Shown here: one piece after another, positions 21,626-28,359 of the stretch | Position numbering within the stretch: position 1 is the stretch's first letter | How the letters are laid out: each line of letters begins with the position of its first letter | Virus record (IMG/VR): IMGVR_UViG_3300032241_002113 | Span: 1 to 29,799 of that record | Reading direction: 5' to 3' (one strand) | DNA: 29,799 nucleotides | Origin: a virus | Program-made: the position numbers and the translations under genes | The notes under the pieces: generated by a model | The model's database searches: none | What the model was told of the DNA's origin: nothing | The model's input: only the letters and a program-made list of their open reading frames with translations

Positions 21626-23560
21626 TTATTTGCCGTATCGCGTACCGCTCTCGACTTTGACCTGAATCGGTAAACCTTGAGTCCAGTCGGGGGGAGTCAT
21701 TAAGATTTGCTTCAAAGCTTCGGGCGTGGTGTTCTGCGCGATGATTTCATCGTGAACGTGTCCAACGACTTCAATACCGTGATGATCGCACTCGGATAGC
21801 GCGTCACGTAACAGATCAGCCGCAACAGCTTGGGTGCAGTTCTCAATCTGCAAACCCCCGTGCAAAGCGCGTCGAGGCCACGGCTCGCCAACTTTAGGGC
21901 GGCTCCCACCCCAGACTACGGTCAGTGCTGTTTTGCGGCCCCACGGGGTTTCTAAATCCTCTAAACGGGGATGCAGATACGCTAACAATCGACCAGAAGG
22001 TAACCGACACCACAGCCAGTCTGTACCGTCATAGGCGTAGCTGATACGCCCTGCGTCGTACCAACTGCCTGGTGAGTGATACGCACTAAGAGCCGCCGTC
22101 TCCAACGCCGAGCTAAAACTCTGCATCCACGGGTTTGCGGTGCGCCACGCATCGCGTAACGTGCGTCCGTATTCCTCGGTAATCTCCAGCCCGTACGCGC
22201 CTCCCATATGCTGCAAAGCACCAACACCCCCGCCAAACTGCAAGGCCAGTTCCTGCACCTTACCCGCCTGTCGCTGCTGTTTGGTCACCTGATCCATCGG
22301 GACGTGAAACGTCTGACTGGCGTTAAAGATGTAGGGGTCTACGCCATCGCGAAAAAGCTGCACCTTCTTCCCACCCCAGATCGAGCCTTCAAGCCACGGC
22401 GCTACCCGCCCTTCAATGTTCGAGTAATCGATCCAGACCAGTCCTTGAGCATCCCAGATAGCGCTGCGAATCAATCGCGATAACGCTTTGGCCGGATTCT
22501 CAATGGGCTCTCCCGTAAAGATCTTATCGATGACCTCCTGCGGGTTCTCAAACACGTCACGACGCAGATTGTGTAACTGAATGCCGATGCTGCTGTACCG
22601 GCCTGTCTGACCGCCGCCGCTAAACAGAAAAGCTCCATGCAAGCGACCTTCTACGGCGCGCTCGGCGAAGCTTTGGTACTTTTGCAGTGTTGCCCCTCCA
22701 GCCTCGTTTACCAGTTCCGTAAACGTCCGTGCCTCGGACGTTAAATCGTCGCGCGCTAGCAGAATGTCACGGTGCGGTTGACTGAATCGCAAGACACCGT
22801 TCTCGGTAATAGCCTCCAACTGCGAAAGTGTTAGATGCTCCTGTAGCCATTGGTTGCGAGTACTGCGCTCGCGCGCGTTCGCTACGGCTCCAAACGTCAA
22901 AGCCCGTAGAGACGCATTGACCTCGGCTTTGACCGCCGTGCCGTACACCTGAGCCGCTCGCGCAAACTGCGTATCCACCGGCACTCCACGGTCATTAATG
23001 CGCTCATTAACCCAATAGTCGTGCCATTCATACTCGGTCAGATCGCGTAGCACCGTGCAGATCAAACGCTCAACCTCGACATCGCGTCTGCAATACTCAA
23101 TAAACAGCGCTAAATCCTCGGGCGGGATCTCGATTTTGTGGCCTGGCGTGCAGTAGGTTTTGATCAACCGCTGACCGGCTTCCTGCTTTTGAATGGGTAA
23201 ATCCAACAGCTTGCCGCAATCTTTTAATGCGCCAGGCATTCCGTGCGCTCGGGCGCGTGCGGCGCTGCACCGAAACTGCTCTAACGTCGGCTCCGGTAAC
23301 CCTAAATCCGGCCCCAGTACGTACCACCAGATGAGCCGTTCAAATTGTGCGTTCCACGCGCGAATCTCGCCACCTTGGCGAACGTGATCAATAACCCGTG
23401 TGGGGAACGGCTGATCCGGTGTCCAAACCTCAACGGGCTCTTCATCCAGCGCCCACCCCATCATCAGCACGCGAGTACTGGGGTCTTGGGCGTAGTGATA
23501 AACCCCTAACTTAAACAGATCAACGTGACTGGCAGTTTCAAAATCGATAGACAAAATCAT
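21626..23560 (-). CDS. family A DNA polymerase with 3'-5' exonuclease
   Basis: A 644-residue replicative polymerase. The exonuclease is complete: IDFET (Asp6, Glu8), AWNAQFE (68-74), Y156-x3-D160. The polymerase has TGRYSS (319-324), motif A with Asp378 and Glu383 (DYSNIEGR), O helix RQAGKVQELALQF with Arg430 and Lys434, and motif C HVHDE (Asp604). No 5'-3' nuclease domain. In the O helix Leu438 and Phe442 fall where Klenow has Phe762 and Tyr766. The ATG overlaps the stop of the DUF3310-like gene (ATGA). It would copy the phage genome together with the primase, helicase and nucleases nearby. Confidence 0.95.
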   Translation of the reverse strand: MILSIDFETASHVDLFKLGVYHYAQDPSTRVLMMGWALDEEPVEVWTPDQPFPTRVIDHVRQGGEIRAWNAQFERLIWWYVLGPDLGLPEPTLEQFRCSAARARAHGMPGALKDCGKLLDLPIQKQEAGQRLIKTYCTPGHKIEIPPEDLALFIEYCRRDVEVERLICTVLRDLTEYEWHDYWVNERINDRGVPVDTQFARAAQVYGTAVKAEVNASLRALTFGAVANARERSTRNQWLQEHLTLSQLEAITENGVLRFSQPHRDILLARDDLTSEARTFTELVNEAGGATLQKYQSFAERAVEGRLHGAFLFSGGGQTGRYSSIGIQLHNLRRDVFENPQEVIDKIFTGEPIENPAKALSRLIRSAIWDAQGLVWIDYSNIEGRVAPWLEGSIWGGKKVQLFRDGVDPYIFNASQTFHVPMDQVTKQQRQAGKVQELALQFGGGVGALQHMGGAYGLEITEEYGRTLRDAWRTANPWMQSFSSALETAALSAYHSPGSWYDAGRISYAYDGTDWLWCRLPSGRLLAYLHPRLEDLETPWGRKTALTVVWGGSRPKVGEPWPRRALHGGLQIENCTQAVAADLLRDALSECDHHGIEVVGHVHDEIIAQNTTPEALKQILMTPPDWTQGLPIQVKVESGTRYGK

Positions 23561-23772
23561 GGCTTGCGGCTTTTATCAATCTCTCGCGATAGATACCACA
23601 ACGCCTTTTCCAAATCTTGTAAACGATCCCCTTTCTTACCGGCGCGAGATAAATACTTCACGCAGTTACCCAAACGGTAATTCAAGCCCCACGCTTCAAT
23701 CACATCAATAGTCTCGATACCGTTGTTTCGATAATGCGGAGGGGAGTTCACTAAATCCGGTTTCTTTTTCAT
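23557..23772 (-). CDS. DUF3310-like small protein
   Basis: A 71-residue product with AGAGGA upstream of ATG 23772. The sequence from NSPPHYRNNGIETIDVIEAW to YRLGNCVKYLSRAGKKG and LQDLEKALWYLSREI is the signature of DUF3310, a very common phage protein sometimes labelled nucleotide kinase without a P-loop. It neighbours polymerase and nuclease genes in many phages. Start and stop overlap both neighbours, so it is tightly coupled with the polymerase. The biochemical role is unknown. Confidence 0.88.
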   Translation of the reverse strand: MKKKPDLVNSPPHYRNNGIETIDVIEAWGLNYRLGNCVKYLSRAGKKGDRLQDLEKALWYLSREIDKSRKP

Positions 23773-23858
23773 TCATCATCCTCTGGATGATCAGGCAACC
23801 ACATTTCTATCAGCAATAAAACAATACCGACCAAACAAATTAAACCTATCGTCCCCAT
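23769..23858 (-). CDS. 29-residue membrane peptide
   Basis: A short frame missed by length cut-offs: ATG at 23858, inside the last codons of the methylase-like gene, to TGA at 23769-23771, which overlaps the DUF3310 start (ATGA). The peptide has one hydrophobic segment (IGLICLVGIVLLLIEMWLP) and an acidic tail DHPEDDE. It exactly fills the gap between two genes with overlaps at both ends, the spacing pattern of this operon. The ribosome site is weak. It may be a membrane toxin-like or coupling peptide, or a fortuitous frame. Confidence 0.55.
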   Translation of the reverse strand: MGTIGLICLVGIVLLLIEMWLPDHPEDDE

Positions 23859-24403
23859 TGTTCTGCCATTGCTTTAGCAATGCCTTCGTAAGTTCGACTA
23901 CGTTCTCGCCACCGATTTGGCCCCGGTGACATCCAATGCACTTTAGGCTTACGACCTTCCACAACATCGGAAGGCATAAGCTTAGGTAAATTCTTTAACC
24001 ACAAACAAGTAGCCTTAGTTTCTCCGTGACCGTGCTGCCACGGTTGAATAATCTGATCCGGCTTGCGGATGCGGCTGCTAATAATCGATATCGGATTTTC
24101 CAACGCAATCTTAGGGATAGGTGCTTGCAGTAAAACCCGCACAAATTCCAGCGCCTCGGCCTGTTCGGCTTGTTTGTCTTTAAACCATCGCGAGCCGCTG
24201 ACAGCCAAGTGAGTGCAGGGCGGGTGTGCAATCATCAAATCCCATGGGTTACCGTCGTTTAATACTGTCCTAACATCGCCCTCAATATGAAAAGGGGAAT
24301 CATCCTCAGAAGGCAATAGATCACATGACCATGCAGTATGACCCAATGCCGCAAAGGCGCGGCGAACCGCGCCACTAAACTCACACGCTACTAGTACTCG
24401 CAT
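23846..24403 (-). CDS. minimal C5-cytosine-methylase-like protein
   Basis: A 185-residue product. The N-terminus (MRVLVACEFSGAVRRAFAAL, then HTAWSCDLLP) is a Rossmann SAM-binding pattern. APPC-type catalytic motif is present as HPPCTHLA with Cys63, followed by ALENPISII resembling the ENV motif of C5 DNA methylases. The later methylase motifs and target-recognition domain are absent; typical enzymes exceed 300 residues. The C-terminus RSRTYEGIAKAMAEQWG is conserved in phage relatives I have seen annotated as methylases. It may modify phage DNA or a nucleotide, or act with a partner. GGGGG precedes ATG 24403. Confidence 0.72.
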   Translation of the reverse strand: MRVLVACEFSGAVRRAFAALGHTAWSCDLLPSEDDSPFHIEGDVRTVLNDGNPWDLMIAHPPCTHLAVSGSRWFKDKQAEQAEALEFVRVLLQAPIPKIALENPISIISSRIRKPDQIIQPWQHGHGETKATCLWLKNLPKLMPSDVVEGRKPKVHWMSPGPNRWRERSRTYEGIAKAMAEQWGR

Positions 24404-24406
24404 TGC

Positions 24407-24640
24407 TTACCCCCGCGCACGGATGGCGTCGCCATACGTTCCACCACCCGCTTTGTAGATGTGTTCCACCAACTGCGCACACGCCTCACGCTCATGGGCA
24501 GCGACAAGGGCGGCGAAGCGTTCAAGTTCCGCTGTGACAATGCAGTCGGGATCGTCGGTAATCAAAACAGGGTCTTCTGGATCGCTAACGTAAAGAAATC
24601 CCGCCTCACGCGCCAGTCGAATGATGTCATCGCGGTTCAT
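24407..24640 (-). CDS. small conserved phage protein of unknown function
   Basis: A 77-residue product, ATG 24640 after CGGAG. The pattern MNRDDIIRLAREAGF ... ELERFAALVAAHEREACAQL ... AIRARG is shared by many small phage proteins from Gram-negative hosts. It is helical and acidic, without catalytic motifs. It is the first gene after the terminator at 24653-24680 and lies three bases before the methylase-like gene. Confidence 0.8.
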   Translation of the reverse strand: MNRDDIIRLAREAGFLYVSDPEDPVLITDDPDCIVTAELERFAALVAAHEREACAQLVEHIYKAGGGTYGDAIRARG

Positions 24641-24652
24641 TCTTTAACTCCG

Positions 24653-24680
24653 AAATAAAAAGGGCGGCTTTCACCGCCCT
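24653..24680 (-). terminator. rho-independent terminator, minus strand
   Basis: On the minus strand AGGGCGG pairs with CCGCCCT around TGAAAG and is followed by TTTTATTT. The stem is seven base pairs, GC-rich. It lies six bases after the stop of the gene at 24687 and 12 bases before the next start, inside what otherwise looks like one operon, so it may attenuate polymerase-gene expression relative to the nuclease genes. Confidence 0.85.
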
Positions 24681-24686
24681 ACTCCT

Positions 24687-25349
24687 TTAAGCCACTACAC
24701 GGCGGCGACGAGGCCCTGCGGCAGGGAATTGAGCAGCAGGCGGCGTCGGCAACTCCGGCGCTTCTGCATTGACCTGCTTAGACTCGGCTACTCCGTTCTC
24801 GTCAGCCCAATCCACAATCTTGAAAACCGGATTGTGAATGGTGCTGCCGTGCTTCTGATTCTTGTAACTATCAGAATTTAGCTGCACCACGGGAAACAAG
24901 AACGTACCACCCGACATGACCTTCGACTTCACCGCCTCGATCAGATCGTTCACGGCCTTTCGACCACCGTAGCTGTTGGTTTCAAAAATCAACTGTTCGC
25001 CTGGCTTACCGTTGTCCCAGAAAGCACCCGCGAAGGCGCGTGCCGCCGAAGCGTGCTTGTCGCCTACCGGAGGTGGGCAAGGTGGCTCGGCTTCGGTGAT
25101 CGCTACCAGCACGCTGGTGAAATTGCCGTTGGCGTACAATTTCCAACCGTGCGCGAACGTACGAATGTTGATCGCAACGTAGTCCTCAGTAACGTCATCG
25201 CCGTCACGGCCAAACGACCACGACCCAACTTTGAAGTCAAACTTCAAAAAACCGGCCAAAGTGCCTTCCGACGCGCCTTGCGTATTCACCTGTGCGACTT
25301 TGAACGACGAAGCCAAATCGGCTACAGAACCTTTAATGACTGGAAGCAT
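24687..25349 (-). CDS. unknown protein of the phage replication module
   Basis: A 220-residue product. Conserved-looking stretches are GFLKFDFKVGSWSFGRDGDD, INIRTFAHGWKLY, and HGSTIHNPVFKIVDWADENG; similar proteins accompany RecB-like nucleases and family A polymerases in other phages. In that module this slot is often held by a single-strand DNA-binding protein (DUF2815), but the sequence is not of that family. The C-terminus is Pro/Ala rich and ends in GPRRRRVVA. Start: two ATGs (25355, 25349) follow AAGGA; the second has better spacing. A DNA-binding role is inferred from position only. Confidence 0.75.
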   Translation of the reverse strand: MLPVIKGSVADLASSFKVAQVNTQGASEGTLAGFLKFDFKVGSWSFGRDGDDVTEDYVAINIRTFAHGWKLYANGNFTSVLVAITEAEPPCPPPVGDKHASAARAFAGAFWDNGKPGEQLIFETNSYGGRKAVNDLIEAVKSKVMSGGTFLFPVVQLNSDSYKNQKHGSTIHNPVFKIVDWADENGVAESKQVNAEAPELPTPPAAQFPAAGPRRRRVVA

Positions 25350-26439
25350 TTGCATTTTCCTTATTAACAATGTATTTCGCTCGGGGGTCTGACTCAGGAG
25401 CGATGGTCACTCCCGGTTCTGATGTGTCGAGCAAATGGGCCACATCAAATTCAATTGGTGATTTCTTTAAAAATTTATCTAATTGTGCAGGGCTTTTAAG
25501 TTCGCCTGGCGTCAAAAGATCGGTTTCGCTGTAGCCTGCCTCTTTCAACGCTACCAACGCAGCGCTCTCCGAAGCCCACTTTCGTAACTTCTTCTTCGCA
25601 ACCAGCTTCCAGCCGGGGATTTCGTGCTGCTGGCTCATGGCGTTGAGCGCCTCCGACTCTACCGAGGCGATAAAAACCTTTAACGGTTCGAGCATCGATA
25701 ACGCTTTACTCAGATCTTTCATCGGGTCAAAAGCGCCTTCGATCACCGCAGCCGCCTCGTTCAGTTTCGCGGAACAATAGGGCACAGCCGGACACCATTC
25801 GCAGTGGTCACCTGCCGAAGGGCGCGTCTCACCGCCTCGCGCCATTTCTATTGCCAGCATCATGCCGGTTTCAAAATAGTCCACCTCCAGCGGCGGGTAC
25901 TCGTACAGTTGCGGTTCGTAATTAATCGCAGGTTGCACGATCACCCCGATAAATCGTTTGCCGTACGTCATGTCACGGTACTGCGGGTCTTTGCCTGCCA
26001 GCATATGATAGAAAGCCAATTGCTTATTGCTGGTCGCGTCTACTGCTGTGCGTCCAAACTTGTAATCAATAACCAAACACACGTCAGCGCCGGTTGCGAT
26101 CAGATCGGTGCTACCACCCACCTGATCGCTCAATTCAAACGTAGGCTCAACGGCATAGTCGTAAATCTGATACTGCTGGAACAGTTTTTGTACGGCCCTT
26201 TCAGCCGCCAGCATCTGCTCAACGTCGTATTCGGAAAAGGTATGGGGCGCGCGACCCAACACCTCGGCAACCGTCACAAACTGATCAAAAGCTTGTTCGA
26301 GGATACCGTGCATCGCGGTGCCTCGATCAGCCGCCGCGCTGCTGCGATCTAGCTTCGGGCCTTTGGCTGCAATGTTAACCCAAGCAGGACATTCTAACGT
26401 ACGCGCAGCGGTGCTGCCGCCGAAGGTATAATGTTTCAC
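25333..26439 (-). CDS. RecB/Cas4-like nuclease (DUF2800-like)
   Basis: A 368-residue PD-(D/E)XK exonuclease. Visible motifs: RGTAMHGILE with His44, GSTDLI with Asp112, LVIDYKFGR with Asp125 and Lys127, and QLAFY (Gln140, Tyr144). Cys17 together with Cys213, Cys216 and Cys222 (C-x2-C-x5-C) match the iron-sulphur cluster of AddB/Cas4 nucleases. Starts at GTG 26439 after GAGGAAG, overlapping the regulator stop. It likely makes single-stranded ends for recombination-dependent replication, together with the VRR-NUC and SNF2 proteins encoded divergently. Confidence 0.88.
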   Translation of the reverse strand: MKHYTFGGSTAARTLECPAWVNIAAKGPKLDRSSAAADRGTAMHGILEQAFDQFVTVAEVLGRAPHTFSEYDVEQMLAAERAVQKLFQQYQIYDYAVEPTFELSDQVGGSTDLIATGADVCLVIDYKFGRTAVDATSNKQLAFYHMLAGKDPQYRDMTYGKRFIGVIVQPAINYEPQLYEYPPLEVDYFETGMMLAIEMARGGETRPSAGDHCEWCPAVPYCSAKLNEAAAVIEGAFDPMKDLSKALSMLEPLKVFIASVESEALNAMSQQHEIPGWKLVAKKKLRKWASESAALVALKEAGYSETDLLTPGELKSPAQLDKFLKKSPIEFDVAHLLDTSEPGVTIAPESDPRAKYIVNKENANASSH

Positions 26440-26627
26440 GGAGCTTCCTCGAACAAAGACATTTGATTAGGCGCAGATCCTTGATCGGCGCATGATTGAA
26501 CGTAATCGGCGTAAGCTGCGCGAACCGCCGCGCGGATAATCTCCGAGCGGTTCGCATTGTAAACGCCCTGAAGCGTCGTCAGCATGGACAACTCGACGGG
26601 GGATAACGTAATCCCCGCCGATTTCAT
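26436..26627 (-). CDS. ribbon-helix-helix-like regulator candidate
   Basis: A 63-residue product, ATG 26627 after CGAGG. ITLSPVELSMLTTLQGVYNA followed by NRSEIIRAAVRAAYADYV reads as a beta strand, helix, turn (N-R-S) and second helix, the ribbon-helix-helix outline. The C-terminal tail is NQMSLFEEAP. It is the first gene of the minus-strand replication unit and borders the divergent control region, so it may repress its own and the opposite transcription unit. The upstream in-frame GTG at 26660 would remove the control region and is rejected. Confidence 0.68.
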   Translation of the reverse strand: MKSAGITLSPVELSMLTTLQGVYNANRSEIIRAAVRAAYADYVQSCADQGSAPNQMSLFEEAP

Positions 26628-26670
26628 GCTGCCTCGAGTGCGGTTTATAAGCAGTGACACGGTGACCCTC
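26628..26670. promoter_or_regulatory. divergent control region between two replication units
   Basis: Only about 43 bases separate the two outermost starts. On the minus strand TATAAA (26649-26644) with TG three bases before it is a possible extended -10 element about 17 bases from the ATG. On the plus strand the same AT-rich core offers TATAAG (26646-26651). GTGAC occurs twice as a direct repeat (26654-26658, 26662-26666), a possible operator. No good -35 element is seen on either side, so a phage factor may be needed. All of this is inference from short matches. Confidence 0.4.
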
Positions 26671-27006
26671 TTGACAGAAGCGGAATTACAAAAACGTGTG
26701 ATTAAATATGCCAGAACTCATGGCATATTCACACGCAAGCTGATTGCTGTCAACTATTCCGGGTTTCCTGATCTCATGTTAGCAAAAAACGCTAAAGTCT
26801 TATTCCTTGAACTTAAAAACCCCAAAGGCACAGGGCGTCTGTCGTCACTCCAGGTTTTATCGTTAAACGAAATGCGTGCCGCAGGCTTGCAAGTCGCCGT
26901 GTGTGACACATATGATGACGCTATTCATGTCATAGAGTCATCACTACATGCTAACACCTCAACACCTGACCCACGAACAACAAGCGGCGATTACGCATCT
27001 CGTTGA
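26671..27006 (+). CDS. VRR-NUC nuclease
   Basis: A 111-residue product if read from TTG 26671; GTG 26662 or ATG 26584 are alternatives. The N-terminus TEAELQKRVIKYARTHGIF is where members of this family normally begin, so the shorter start is favoured although no ribosome site is evident. Catalytic motifs: GFPDL with Asp34, FLELK with Glu47 and Lys49, and Gln61 (SSLQ). VRR-NUC proteins cleave branched DNA (Holliday junctions and flaps). Its last 59 bases overlap the helicase gene in another frame. Confidence 0.88.
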   Translation: MTEAELQKRVIKYARTHGIFTRKLIAVNYSGFPDLMLAKNAKVLFLELKNPKGTGRLSSLQVLSLNEMRAAGLQVAVCDTYDDAIHVIESSLHANTSTPDPRTTSGDYASR

Positions 27007-28303
27007 ACACGATCAAACCCTGCTGATTGCAGGGCTAGGCTTTGGTAAAGCCATTGTCGGTCTTACCGCTCTGACAGAGCTTATTCAGCTCAACGTAATT
27101 AAGCGCGCGTTGGTGATCGCGCCTCTGCGGGTTGCTACCTGTACGTGGGCTGACGAGATTTATAAATGGTCGCACCTCAACTCTTACGATGTCGCCATTG
27201 CCTGCGGTTTACCTAAGCAACGTGAAAAAGCGGTGCAGTCGAGCGCATCCATTGTGGTTATCAATTTTGAGAATGCTAAGACGCTCATTGCTCAATACGG
27301 TGATGAGTTTGACGGTTTACTGATCGATGAAATGACTAAGCTCAAGACCTCAGGCGGGACGTTATTTAAACTGTTACGAAACTGGGTGCCCAAACTGCGT
27401 TGGCGCTGTGGAATGAGCGCCACGCCGGTTGCGGAAGACTTGATCGATATCTACGGTCAAGCGCTGTTATTGGACGACGGCGCTGCGCTGGGAACGCGCA
27501 AGACTCGTTTCATGGAAACCTATTTCTACCCCACGGATTATATGCGCTATAACTGGATCGCTAAACCCGACTCTGTAGCGCAGATCACGCAGAAGTTGGA
27601 GAACTTGGTGTTCCGTGCCGATGATCAGAATTACATCGATTCGCTGCCGTTGCTGACCACAGAAACCTATGCCGTGCCGTTATCGCCTGAGGGCGAGGAC
27701 GTGTATCGATCGATGGAAAAGAACGACGTATGGGGTACAGTCATCGCGCCTAACGCTGCCGTTCGTGCGTCGAAGCTCGCGCAGATTGCCGCTGGCGGTC
27801 TGTACTTCACGGTGGACGAGGATAACCCCGATCACGAAAATCTGGATCGGCTTGTCTGGTCTAGCACCAACAAGATTGACGCTATCGTGAACTACGTCAG
27901 CGAATTGGATGAGCCGGTCATTATCACGTACAACTACGAATTCGAGCGTGTATCGCTCATGGCCGCTTTCCCTAACGCTCCGGTTCTGGGCGGCGCAGGA
28001 ACGGCCACGGCGCAGGACATTACCGACTTCAATGCGGGTTTGATTTCGGTATTGATCGGTCACCCTAAGTCCATGTCGATGGGTTTGAACCTGCAAGGAT
28101 CGTGCCGCCTGATGATCCATATGAGCCCTATGTGGTCAGCGGATCTGTACGTTCAGTCTATTGGGCGCATCCATCGCCGGGGCCAGACGCAGCCCTGCCA
28201 GCGCGTTTTGTTCTACACACCAGGCACGGTGGATGAGCGCGTAGCGCAAGCGATCAAAAATAAAGCCTTGAACGAAGCCGCCTTCATGGCGGCAATGCGC
28301 TAA
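26948..28303 (+). CDS. SNF2-family DNA helicase/translocase
   Basis: A 451-residue product. Motifs in order: Walker A GLGFGKA (31-35 is G-F-G-K-A), IAPL motif Ia near 58, Walker B LLIDEMTKLK (Asp127, Glu128), motif III SATP (157-160), motif V GLNLQGS, motif VI QSIGRIHRRGQ (403-413). The size and motif set match phage SNF2 proteins encoded beside VRR-NUC and family A polymerase, which probably remodel branched intermediates or the fork. Walker A lacks the usual Thr/Ser after Lys (Ala35). The ATG lies inside the VRR-NUC gene. Confidence 0.9.
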   Translation: MLTPQHLTHEQQAAITHLVEHDQTLLIAGLGFGKAIVGLTALTELIQLNVIKRALVIAPLRVATCTWADEIYKWSHLNSYDVAIACGLPKQREKAVQSSASIVVINFENAKTLIAQYGDEFDGLLIDEMTKLKTSGGTLFKLLRNWVPKLRWRCGMSATPVAEDLIDIYGQALLLDDGAALGTRKTRFMETYFYPTDYMRYNWIAKPDSVAQITQKLENLVFRADDQNYIDSLPLLTTETYAVPLSPEGEDVYRSMEKNDVWGTVIAPNAAVRASKLAQIAAGGLYFTVDEDNPDHENLDRLVWSSTNKIDAIVNYVSELDEPVIITYNYEFERVSLMAAFPNAPVLGGAGTATAQDITDFNAGLISVLIGHPKSMSMGLNLQGSCRLMIHMSPMWSADLYVQSIGRIHRRGQTQPCQRVLFYTPGTVDERVAQAIKNKALNEAAFMAAMR

Positions 28304-28314
28304 AGTCATTGCCC

Positions 28315-28337
28315 CCTCGTCAGCCCACCTGACGAGG
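28315..28337 (+). other. hairpin between helicase and primase genes
   Basis: CCTCGTCAG (28315-28323) and CTGACGAGG (28329-28337) form a perfect nine-base-pair stem around a five-base loop. No T-run follows, so it is not a standard terminator. It lies 12 bases before the GGAG ribosome site of the primase gene and may stabilise or process the transcript at this junction. Confidence 0.7.
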
Positions 28338-28359
28338 AGGCTCGCGAACGGAGACTCTT

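Noticed and set aside
25804-26352. 182-codon plus-strand frame opposite the RecB-like nuclease
   Set aside because: The minus-strand frame carries complete nuclease and Fe-S motifs; the plus-strand frame is His/Arg-rich with no motif.
26584-26670. N-terminal extension of the VRR-NUC gene from ATG 26584
   Set aside because: It would overlap the start of the opposite regulator gene and the control region, and family members begin near TEAELQ.
26671-26676. TTGACA as a -35 promoter box
   Set aside because: No -10-like hexamer lies 16-18 bases downstream, and the bases are better explained as the VRR-NUC start region.
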